A stretch of 64,000 nucleotides of DNA, from positions 52,881 through 116,880 of the forward strand of contig JAPPHA010000060.1 in the NCBI GenBank assembly GCA_028874915.1. Reading direction: 5' to 3'. Source of the DNA: Paracoccaceae bacterium. GTDB taxonomy: Bacteria > Pseudomonadota > Alphaproteobacteria > Rhodobacterales > Rhodobacteraceae. The position numbers and the translations under genes are program-made. Under the pieces are notes generated by a model. It was not told the origin of the DNA. It ran no database searches and saw only the letters and a list, made by a program, of their open reading frames with translations. Below are positions 17,921 to 26,089 of the stretch, one piece after another (position 1 is the stretch's first letter; every line of letters begins with the position of its first letter).

Positions 17921-18928
17921 ATGATCGCTTTCATCACCCGACGCCTGCTTCTGCTCGTTCCGGTACTTCTCGGGGTGACGGTGGTCACCTTTACGCTGAC
18001 ACGCATCATTCCGGGCAACCCGATCGACCTCATGGTCAGCCCGTTGGCCAGCGCTGAAACCCGCGAACGCATCGCGGAGAACGCAGGCCTGAACGATCCG
18101 CTCTGGGTTCAGTATTTTCGGTATATCGGAGGTGTCACGCGCGGTGACTTCGGCGACTCCTTCGTCACCGACCAGCCCGTGCTCGCAGACCTGACCTCGC
18201 GATTCATGCCAACCTTTGAATTGACCCTGTTTGCGATGCTCCTCGCCGTGATCCTTGCGGTTCCCCTGGGAATCGCTTCGGCGGTCTGGCGTGGGACCTG
18301 GATCGACCACGTTTCGCGGCTTCTTGCCGTCTTTGGGGTGGCGATGCCCGTGTTCTGGGTCAGCCTGGTCGCGATCTACGTTTTTTTCTTCCTGTTGAAC
18401 TGGCTGCCGGCCCCGCAGGGGCGGATAGGTGTCATCATCACGCCGCCGGCCACCATCACCGGTCTCTATACGGTTGATGCGCTTCTGACCGGCGACTGGA
18501 AAGCACTCAGGAGCTCGGTCCAGTCCATCGTCCTGCCGGCCTCGGTTCTTGCGTTCGCTGCGATGGCGCCGCTGGCGCGGATGACCCGAGCCAGCATGAT
18601 CGAGGCGCTCGATGCCGACTATACTCGCGCGGCACGTGCGCTCGGATTGTCCGAACGATCGGTCGTTTTCCGACACGCGCTCCGGAACGCGATCCTTCCG
18701 GTCATCACCATGATCGCCATTGTCTACGGTTATCTTCTCGGCGGAGTCGTCCTGGTCGAGAACGTGTTCGCATGGCCGGGCCTGGGACGTTACGTCTACA
18801 ACGCTATCGCATCGAGCGACTACCCGGCGTTGCAGGGCTTCATTTTGTATTCGACGACCGCGTACGTGCTGCTGTTTCTCCTCGTCGACATTCTCTACGT
18901 GATTCTCGATCCAAGGGTGCGGATCTAG
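17921..18928 (+). CDS. Dipeptide-type ABC transporter permease (DppB family)
   Basis: 335 residues with about six membrane helices. MIAFITRRLLLLVPVLLGV and TRIIPGNPID are the typical start of DppB/OppB proteins, and the C-terminal cytoplasmic loop EALDADYTRAARALGLSE is the EAA motif that contacts the ATPases. It forms the channel with the next permease. The start at 17921 has no strong ribosome site, but the family N-terminus begins exactly there. Confidence 0.9.
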   Translation: MIAFITRRLLLLVPVLLGVTVVTFTLTRIIPGNPIDLMVSPLASAETRERIAENAGLNDPLWVQYFRYIGGVTRGDFGDSFVTDQPVLADLTSRFMPTFELTLFAMLLAVILAVPLGIASAVWRGTWIDHVSRLLAVFGVAMPVFWVSLVAIYVFFFLLNWLPAPQGRIGVIITPPATITGLYTVDALLTGDWKALRSSVQSIVLPASVLAFAAMAPLARMTRASMIEALDADYTRAARALGLSERSVVFRHALRNAILPVITMIAIVYGYLLGGVVLVENVFAWPGLGRYVYNAIASSDYPALQGFILYSTTAYVLLFLLVDILYVILDPRVRI

Positions 18929-18929
18929 G

Positions 18930-19793
18930 GTGCCGACGTCCCTTCCGTATATGCGTGAAAAGGCCACGTCGTTTTTCCACTGGTGCCGGCGCAACCCAGT
19001 GACGGCGTTGGGGTTTGGCATCATTCTCGGGCTGGGCATCCTCGGAATTCTCGCGCCTCTGATCGCACCCTACGACCCTTACGCGCTCAATCCGCGCGAG
19101 AGAATGCAGGCTCCCTCCTGGAATCACCTGTTCGGGACGGGGATATTCGGGGAGGACATCTTCTCACGAGTCCTGCACGGGATCAGGATCGACTTCGGAA
19201 TCGGGATCGGTGCAGTTGTGATCGGCCTTTTTACCGGATCAACCGTCGGAATCATTGCTGGGTATTACGGCGGCAAGATCGACGAGATCTTCATGCGACT
19301 CATGGACATCGTGGCCGCATTTCCGGGCTTCATACTCGCGATGGCGATTGCCGGCGTGCTGGGACCAAGCATTCCGAACCTCATCATTGCGATCGCATTC
19401 GTGAATGTTCCGGTCTACGCACGCTTGTCACGCAGCCGGTTCCTGGTCATCCGGAATTCACTCTACGCCATGGCCGCCCGAGGTGTCGGTGCTTCGGATT
19501 TCCGGATCCTCACCTGGCACCTGCTTCCCAACAGTCTGGCGCCGATTTTTGTGCAGTCGACACTCCAGTGCGGCTGGGCGATCCTTGACGCCGCTGGCCT
19601 GAGCTTCATCGGGCTCGGCGTTCACCTTCCCACGCCCGAATGGGGGGTGATGATCGGACTCGGCGTTCCCCGCATCATTACCGGCCAGTGGTGGATCTCG
19701 TTTTTTCCGGGTCTCGCGATCGCTGTGACCGTCATGGGTTTCAACCTGATCGGCGACGGCCTCCAGGATCTCCTGGACCCGAAACGGAGATGA
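18930..19793 (+). CDS. Dipeptide-type ABC transporter permease (DppC family)
   Basis: 287 residues. It has the OppC-type N-terminal helix (RNPVTALGFGIILGLGILGI), then PYDPYALNPRERMQAPSWNH and LFGTGIFGEDIFSRVLHG, which are diagnostic. The EAA loop (MAARGVGASDFRI) follows. The GTG at 18930 lies one base after the dppB stop; an in-frame ATG at 18951 is a possible alternative that would shorten it by seven residues. It overlaps the next gene by ATGA. Confidence 0.88.
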   Translation: MPTSLPYMREKATSFFHWCRRNPVTALGFGIILGLGILGILAPLIAPYDPYALNPRERMQAPSWNHLFGTGIFGEDIFSRVLHGIRIDFGIGIGAVVIGLFTGSTVGIIAGYYGGKIDEIFMRLMDIVAAFPGFILAMAIAGVLGPSIPNLIIAIAFVNVPVYARLSRSRFLVIRNSLYAMAARGVGASDFRILTWHLLPNSLAPIFVQSTLQCGWAILDAAGLSFIGLGVHLPTPEWGVMIGLGVPRIITGQWWISFFPGLAIAVTVMGFNLIGDGLQDLLDPKRR

Positions 19794-20848
19794 GAGCCGT
19801 CCCGGCAACTGGGCATGGTGGCGGCCGGGCCTCTCTTGAACCTGACATCGCCGTTCTGGACCAGGACCCGCCGGCCGGCGGCACGGATGTCCTTCGCATC
19901 AACGATCTCCGCGTCGAATTCCGGTTCCCGCGATACTCGGTCGAGGTATTGGCGGGAATCGATCTGTCCGTGGGGAGCGGGGAGATCGTCGGCATCGTCG
20001 GGGAAAGCGGGTCGGGTAAGTCCGTGACCGCGTTGTCGATCGTTGGTCTTCTTCAACGCCCCGGCTTCGTTACCGGCGGACGAATCGACTTTGCAGGGAC
20101 CGACCTTCTCGAGGTCGGTGCCGACGAGATGCGGGCCATCCGCGGGAACCGGATTTCGATGATTTTCCAGAACCCTCGGGCGTCGCTGAACCCGGTTTTC
20201 TCTGTCGGCAAGGTTCTTCGTGAAGTGTTGCGGGTCCACTCTGGTCTCCGTGGCGGTGCGGCGACCGCGCGCGCCGTGGAACTTCTTGCAGATGTCGGCC
20301 TTTTCGATCCGAATGCCGTGTTGCGCAGATATCCGCATCAACTGTCCGGTGGCATGGCGCAACGCGTGATGATCGCGCTTGCCTTGGCGTCCTCGCCTCA
20401 ACTGCTCCTGGCGGACGAGCCGACGACCGCGCTTGACGTGACAATCCAGTACCAGATCATCCAGTTGCTGTCCCGTTTGCGGCAGGAAAGGAATCTCGCC
20501 CAGATTGTGATCACGCACAATCTGGGCGTTATCGCGGAACTTTGCGACCGGGTTGCGGTCATGTACGCCGGAACGATTCTCGAGGAAGCCCCGGTGGAAC
20601 GGATTTTCGACGCGCCGCGGCACCCGTACACCCAGGGCCTGCTTGCGGCCCGTGCCCGCACCGAATTGACGGGGCGGCTCGAGAGCATCCCGGGGCAGGT
20701 TCCGGACATGCGCAACCGGCCCCCGGGCTGTCCGTTCAGTCCGCGCTGTCCGCATGCGGGAGACGTCTGCCGGACGGCGAATCCGGCGATGGAGGCCGTG
20801 GAGCCGCGGCACAGGGTGGCCTGCCACAGGTGGACGGAACTTGCATGA
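19790..20848 (+). CDS. Dipeptide ABC transporter ATP-binding protein (DppD family)
   Basis: 352 residues. Walker A is GESGSGKS, the signature is LSGGMAQR, Walker B is LLLADEPTTALD and the switch histidine is in ITHN. The C-terminal oligopeptide/dipeptide extension (GCPFSPRCPHAGDVC) carries cysteines typical of this subgroup. The ATG overlaps the dppC stop. About 35 residues before the ATPase fold look disordered and are unusual; an internal start would remove them, but none has a better ribosome site. Confidence 0.9.
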   Translation: MRAVPATGHGGGRASLEPDIAVLDQDPPAGGTDVLRINDLRVEFRFPRYSVEVLAGIDLSVGSGEIVGIVGESGSGKSVTALSIVGLLQRPGFVTGGRIDFAGTDLLEVGADEMRAIRGNRISMIFQNPRASLNPVFSVGKVLREVLRVHSGLRGGAATARAVELLADVGLFDPNAVLRRYPHQLSGGMAQRVMIALALASSPQLLLADEPTTALDVTIQYQIIQLLSRLRQERNLAQIVITHNLGVIAELCDRVAVMYAGTILEEAPVERIFDAPRHPYTQGLLAARARTELTGRLESIPGQVPDMRNRPPGCPFSPRCPHAGDVCRTANPAMEAVEPRHRVACHRWTELA

Positions 20849-21912
20849 GCGAACCACTTCTCGACGTAATCGGGCTGGAGAAACGCTACGCGGTGCGAAG
20901 CGGTGTGTTCCGGCACCGTGATCTCGTTGCTGCAGATGATGTTTCGTTGACGCTGTCGGCCGGCGAGACGCTGGCCCTCGTCGGCGAGAGCGGGAGCGGC
21001 AAGTCAACAGTTGGCCGCTGCATCCTGAGACTCGAAGCCCCGAGTGGAGGATGCGTGCGTCTTGATGGCACGGACATAACCGAACTTGAGGAATCCGATG
21101 TTCGCAGGCTACGTCCGGAAATGCAGATGGTTTACCAAGAACCGCTCGAATCGCTCAATCCACGACACCGTGTCGGCAAGTTGGTTGCCGAACCGCTTGT
21201 CCTGCACGGAATCGTCGGGAAAACCGAAGTCCGGAACAGGGTCGTCGAACTCTTCCAGCTTGTTGGACTGGGGGAGGAACATGTGGACAGGTATGCACAT
21301 GCACTCTCGGGTGGGCAGCAGCAACGTGTCGGGATCGCCAGGGCACTCGCCACGAACCCGAAGCTGTTGATTCTGGACGAACCGACGTCAGCGTTGGATG
21401 TTTCCGTAGAGGCGCAGATCCTGAACTTGCTCAGGGACCTGCAGCGGCGACTGCGCCTCGCCTATCTTTTCATTTCCCATGACCTTGCAGTCGTGTCGAT
21501 GCTGGCTGACCGTGTCGCCGTGATGTATCTCGGGCAGATCGTCGAAACCGGACCCACACGTGACGTCCTGTCCAACAGCTTCCACCCGTATACCCGGGCA
21601 CTGGTCTCTGCGACTCCGGTCGATCACCCTCGGCAAAAAAAGCTGCGTATTGCTCTCACAGGCGAACCAGCGTCTCCGATCGATCCGCCTGCGCATTGCC
21701 GGCTCGTTCCGCGATGCCCCTACGCGGAGCCGGTTTGCTCGGCTGTCGCTGCGGAACTGCTTCCGATTGATTCATGCCGTTCGACGCGCTGCGTTCGGTT
21801 CCAGCAGGAACACTGCGACGGTATCTGGGATCCCGGCGGAGATGTTCCAATCCAAGACACTGTGATCCGATCAACGGAATCGGAAGTTAATGAATTGAAG
21901 TTAAATGACTAA
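20845..21912 (+). CDS. Dipeptide ABC transporter ATP-binding protein (DppF family)
   Basis: 355 residues. Walker A GESGSGKST, signature LSGGQQQR, Walker [13 protein letters not shown] and switch ISHD are intact. YQEPLESLNPRHRVG and the C-terminal CRLVPRCPYAEPVC mark it as the DppF/OppF partner of the previous ATPase. The start overlaps the previous stop (ATGA). The tail beyond about residue 315 is longer than usual and rather irregular (QDTVIRSTESEVNELKLND), close to the end of the operon. No terminator hairpin is visible after it. Confidence 0.9.
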   Translation: MSEPLLDVIGLEKRYAVRSGVFRHRDLVAADDVSLTLSAGETLALVGESGSGKSTVGRCILRLEAPSGGCVRLDGTDITELEESDVRRLRPEMQMVYQEPLESLNPRHRVGKLVAEPLVLHGIVGKTEVRNRVVELFQLVGLGEEHVDRYAHALSGGQQQRVGIARALATNPKLLILDEPTSALDVSVEAQILNLLRDLQRRLRLAYLFISHDLAVVSMLADRVAVMYLGQIVETGPTRDVLSNSFHPYTRALVSATPVDHPRQKKLRIALTGEPASPIDPPAHCRLVPRCPYAEPVCSAVAAELLPIDSCRSTRCVRFQQEHCDGIWDPGGDVPIQDTVIRSTESEVNELKLND

Positions 21913-22514
21913 TTGTAAGTTCCGGCCGCAATGTGTGTGGCGATGCGATGATGGGGTTGACCAAGAGAATCGGTGGATTGTCGTGGACCAACCGTCTACC
22001 TGTCCGCGGTCTCGGCGTGGATGCCGTCCTCGACCTGGCCGGTCATCACCCCCGCCATCCTCATCCGTGAAGCTTGGTGAATAGGCAATTTGATCCGAAA
22101 GGACGTGCTTGCCGCCATCTCAATCGGGTTGAGGCCCCGGATCCACGCCCTCCGGAACGTTTGAAGCAGACTGCGGGACATGAGAACCTGTTTCCGCCAC
22201 GGGCCCAAGGCCTCGGTCAAACAAAAGGTCTGGCAAGCCAAAGCACGGCAAATGAGGATTTCATGACCCTTGCAACTTGCGTAACCGACTGAACGAGGTG
22301 GACTTGTGTATCGCTGACACGCCGCATTGCTCGGTCGTAAATCGATCCGTCATGAACCTCCATCGACGAACCATTTGCAGAGTGCGCGGCGGTCCATGGG
22401 TTGCCTGACGGGCAATTTTTTTAGTCCGGCTCCCGTCGGCTCCATGCGGCCGCCGCCCGGAGCCCTTCAGTCCGTATCGTATGTCTTCACAGACCACGTT
22501 GCATGTGGATCCAG
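21913..22514. other. Intergenic region between dpp operon and waaA pair
   Basis: 602 bases at a convergent junction. A minus-strand frame of about 80 codons (21996-22241, containing RAWIRGLNPIEMAAS) is present, but I do not recognise it and it has no ribosome site. No strong terminator with a T run was seen for either side. Base composition is less GC-biased at 22200-22480. Confidence 0.4.
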
Positions 22515-23909
22515 TCATGCCGCTGCTGCCGGTTCCGCCGCGCCGATGGCGTCGAGCGTCCGGACTGTGCTGCCGGTATGGGTCGCATGGAATGCAGCCG
22601 CCCTTTCGCCGATCCGGGCCAAGGCTGCCGGGGATCCGAGCAAAGAAAGAACCGCGTCTGTCAGTTCGGTTACCGATCCGACCCGGATCAGCACGCCCTC
22701 CACGACGGCCTCTTTCGCCGGAAACTCGATGGTCCAGGTCTGGGGACCGACCAGCACCGGTTTCTTTCGGGCCAGGGGTTCGATCACATTGTGCGCGCCG
22801 GAAGGAAGAAAGCCGCCGCCCACAATCACCAGGTCAGCGAGTTCGATATAGAAAGCCATTTCACCGAGCGAATCCCCGATGAGCACATCGACTCCGGCAA
22901 AGTCGAATTCCGGGCGGACATCGAGCGCCGCGCCGAGGACTTTCGAACGCAGGGCGACCCGCCGGTCCATGCTGGTGAGAATGGCCGCCGCCCTGTCAAA
23001 GTGTTCCGGTTGGCGGGGAACATGGACGAAGAGCGGCATCGGCCGCCCCGCCGCTGTGCAGGCCGCTCGGACTCTTGTCATCATCTCGCCGTAGAGCTGG
23101 TCTTCGCCCTTGACCACGCTGGCCAGAGTGATGACAGGCCGGGTCGGCAGTCCCAGCCCCTGCTCGCCAGACAGACGTGTGGCGGCGGAAGTCATGGCTT
23201 TCGGGACTGGCTGATCAAAGCGGAGTTCGCCGGTCACATGGACCTTGGCGAGTCCGAGACTGCGGAACCGTTCTGCATGGGTTGCCGACTTCACGAAGGC
23301 ACCGTCAAGACGTTCCAGAAGATCCAGCCGAGCCGCCGCAAATCCGAGTCCGGAACGACTCCTGCGGTGACGCTCGATGTTGCGTGCAGTGATTTGGGCG
23401 TTGCAGAGATACGTCGGTACGCCGAATCCGAGGGCGGATTCGATCATCACAGGCCAGATATCGAATTCCAAAATCAGCAGAAGCTTTGGTCGGTTGACCT
23501 CAAGAAATCGACGCAGGGCGAAACGGAATTCAAGTGGCAGGTATCGGATGGTCATACGATCTTGCCGCATGTTTTCTCCAAACAGCCGCAAGGCTTCCTG
23601 CCGCGCTGCCGGCGTCAGACAGGTGATGAGCACTCGGTGACCGCGTCCGATGAGACCCGTGACCAGCGAGGCGGCCGAACGGATCTCCCCAAGGGAAGCC
23701 CCATGGATCCAGATGGCGTTGGGAAAGGGCTTTCCGATGCCGAACCGTTCCGAAAGATGAAAGCGATAACGCCGGTCGTTGACGCTTCGCCACAGGAAGT
23801 AGCCAAGCACCAACGGGAAACCGAGAATCCAGGCGAACCCGTAGATCCGGATTAGCCAGCGAAGACGACCGGAAGACGGGCGGATTGAGGATGATGGCCT
23901 GTCGGACAT
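22515..23909 (-). CDS. WaaA/KdtA-family glycosyltransferase, second paralogue
   Basis: 464 residues from the ATG at 23909. Like Kdo transferases it has one N-terminal membrane anchor (IYGFAWILGFPLVLGYFLW), the motif WIHGASLGE at about 70 (family HA.SVGE), LEFDIWPVMI, and the C-terminal sugar-nucleotide half with SGAHNVIEPLARKKPVLVGP. Kdo transferases add CMP-activated Kdo to lipid A on the inner face of the membrane. It starts 14 bases after the stop of another WaaA-like gene, but the two differ in many places, so this is not a recent duplication. HNVIEP here versus HNPYEP in the neighbour, and ASLGE versus VGVGE, hint at different substrates. A frame extension upstream to 24176 overlaps the previous gene and is rejected. 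Confidence 0.8.
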   Translation of the reverse strand: MSDRPSSSIRPSSGRLRWLIRIYGFAWILGFPLVLGYFLWRSVNDRRYRFHLSERFGIGKPFPNAIWIHGASLGEIRSAASLVTGLIGRGHRVLITCLTPAARQEALRLFGENMRQDRMTIRYLPLEFRFALRRFLEVNRPKLLLILEFDIWPVMIESALGFGVPTYLCNAQITARNIERHRRSRSGLGFAAARLDLLERLDGAFVKSATHAERFRSLGLAKVHVTGELRFDQPVPKAMTSAATRLSGEQGLGLPTRPVITLASVVKGEDQLYGEMMTRVRAACTAAGRPMPLFVHVPRQPEHFDRAAAILTSMDRRVALRSKVLGAALDVRPEFDFAGVDVLIGDSLGEMAFYIELADLVIVGGGFLPSGAHNVIEPLARKKPVLVGPQTWTIEFPAKEAVVEGVLIRVGSVTELTDAVLSLLGSPAALARIGERAAAFHATHTGSTVRTLDAIGAAEPAAAA

Positions 23910-23923
23910 ACCGTCTTGCACCG

Positions 23924-25252
23924 TCAAGGCGCTCTCGGAGTGGCACCGTCGGCCGGATCGTGCTGCACGTAACCCTGGCGAAGCAGCCTCAGGAGACGGT
24001 TCGCGGTGTCTGTGACAATCGTCTTGCCCTCTGCCAGCACCGGGTCCACGCGGCGGGTCATGGCCACGAGGCCAGGATCCAGGATCGCCGCCGCCAATTC
24101 GGAGCCGTCCGAGACCTGACGTGCCGCGTCGTGGGTATGAAACTTTGCGTAGTCGGCCTCGAAATTGCCAATGCATGGTCCGTGCAGAATCGCACAGTCG
24201 AGGCGGGCCGGTTCATACGGGTTGTGACCACCTCCCGCGACGGAACCACCGACAAAGGCGGCATCGGCCAAACGGTACCAGAGGCCGAGCTGGCCAATTC
24301 TGTTGACAACCAGGACCTTCGTGTCCCGAGAGGGTTTGACGCCGTCCCGGGCCAGTTCGCTCGACAGCGATCGGTCTTCGAAGTAGCGGCAAAGGGATTC
24401 GGCTCGGCCCGGGACCCTCGGGGCGATGACCAACAAGGCGGTTGGATCGTGCCGGAGAATTCGCAGTTGGGCATCGGCAACCATCGCCTCATCCGTGGCA
24501 TGGGTAGATGCTGCGAGCCAGAATCGTCGATCAGCCAGTGCCGTTTGAAGCCGTACCCGTTCGTCCGGTCGATCAGCGAGGGGCACGGCACCCGACTTGA
24601 GGGAACCTGAAATCCAGGTTCGCTCCTCGTCGGCTCCGAGGGAACGGAATCTCCCGGCGCTTCCCGGGTCCTGCACGCCGATGGATTGGAAACGGCTGTA
24701 GAGATCGGAATAAAGGCCTCGGGCTCTCTGTTTGGCGCGAAAGGACGTGGCGTCCATGCGGCCGTTGACCATGGCCAGCGGAATTCCACGTCGCCAGGTC
24801 TCGACGACCAGAGTTGGCCAAATGTCCCGTTCCACCCATACGGAAAGATCGGGGTGCCAGTGATCCAGAAACCGAACGACAAACGCCTTGCAGTCGAGAG
24901 GGATGAATTGGTGCCGTGTATCGGGCGGCAGGTTGTCTGCAACAACGACGGCTGACGTTCTCGCCGTACTGGTCAGCAGGACCTGCAGACCGGGAACTTG
25001 CGTTTGCATGGCGCGGATCAATCCCGGAGCCGCCAGCAGTTCGCCGACCCCGACCGCATGCATCCAGACGAGGGACCCCTCCGGACGCGGAAGCGACGGA
25101 ATCCCGAGCCGCTCCTGGAAGCGGACGGGATCTTCCCGACCGCCGTCGAGGCGCCGCTTGAGGTGCCGCCTGGCCAAGGCTTCGACCCATCGCCATCGGG
25201 AAAGCGCCAGATAGAATCGGAGGAGGAAACCTGTTCGCACCGTATTGTCCAT
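23924..25252 (-). CDS. WaaA/KdtA-family glycosyltransferase, first paralogue
   Basis: 442 residues from the ATG at 25252; an in-frame start at 25306 adds 18 residues with no family similarity. It has an N-terminal hydrophobic anchor (TGFLLRFYLALS), a basic stretch, WMHAVGVGELLAAP, WVERDIWPTL, and the closing GGSVAGGGHNPYEPARL. These fit the Kdo transferase family (GT30). Canonical members carry HAVSVGE and GGSLVPHGGHN, so the central residues are slightly altered. It and the following gene form a two-gene operon on the minus strand. One of the pair probably is the essential Kdo transferase; I cannot say which. Confidence 0.8.
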   Translation of the reverse strand: MDNTVRTGFLLRFYLALSRWRWVEALARRHLKRRLDGGREDPVRFQERLGIPSLPRPEGSLVWMHAVGVGELLAAPGLIRAMQTQVPGLQVLLTSTARTSAVVVADNLPPDTRHQFIPLDCKAFVVRFLDHWHPDLSVWVERDIWPTLVVETWRRGIPLAMVNGRMDATSFRAKQRARGLYSDLYSRFQSIGVQDPGSAGRFRSLGADEERTWISGSLKSGAVPLADRPDERVRLQTALADRRFWLAASTHATDEAMVADAQLRILRHDPTALLVIAPRVPGRAESLCRYFEDRSLSSELARDGVKPSRDTKVLVVNRIGQLGLWYRLADAAFVGGSVAGGGHNPYEPARLDCAILHGPCIGNFEADYAKFHTHDAARQVSDGSELAAAILDPGLVAMTRRVDPVLAEGKTIVTDTANRLLRLLRQGYVQHDPADGATPRAP

Positions 25253-26089
25253 GACGAGATTCAACCGGGCAACAACGTGCTGCTGCCAGGGTCCGGGTCC
25301 GGACATCGGGTCACCAGGAAAGGCAGCGTCGACATCACCAGTCTGCTCAGACGTGAAGATGCAATCGCACAGTGGTGGGGATCAGACTTCAGGTCGTCCC
25401 CGCGAGCAGGATTTCCAGGATCGACCTTTGGACGAGGGGGCCGAACCCGGTCCCGCAGGGGCCCTTTCGTCGGTGCAAGCATGCGTGAACGGCATCAATC
25501 CAACCAGCTTCGCGGCTCCCGACAGTGTCCTCGCCATTGGGCGATTGCCTGCAGACTTACATGACCTGGACAGTGCGACAATAGTCAAACGTATTCGGAT
25601 TGCACCTGACTGACCGATTGGACCCGCTGCCGCGAACGTAGGGAATGCCGGCCATTTCGAACCCGAAACGACCGAGACGCTGCGCCCGAACCCCCGAATC
25701 CGCAAGAAATCGCACGCTTCAAGCATTCGGCCCGGTTCGATTTTCAAGTTGTCCCGGATTCGCGTTCAATCCTGGCAAAGTCCGAATCCTGCATCTTTGT
25801 TGTCCGTGGATGCGGTTGCCGGTTTCGGAGACGGCGAAGTTGGCCCAACCGGGGCTTGCGTTCCCGATCGCGAACCCGATAACGAAATGGAATTCGTGCT
25901 GCGAGTCCGGTCAGAAGTGATGGTCGCTCGCAGGGTCAGGACCGGGCGCAGACCGACGCAACGGTCTTTCCGGGGTCAAGAGTCAACCATGTTGGAACGA
26001 AGTTGATTCGAGATGGTTTCGATGAGCCGATCCGGTGGAGTTCTCCTCGCAACGGGCAATGACCAAGCGGAATTAACGGTGGGCAGCGG
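25253..26089. other. Long divergent intergenic region
   Basis: 837 bases between waaA (minus) and the exonuclease fusion (plus). Open frames of up to about 180 codons occur but look like shadows: arginine-, serine- and proline-rich, no motifs, no ribosome sites. Promoters in both directions are expected. I see no repeats or RNA structure. Confidence 0.4.

Noticed and set aside
22503..23855. 450-codon plus-strand frame opposite the second WaaA paralogue
   Set aside because: Shadow of the waaA codons; the peptide is low in hydrophobic segments and motif-free.
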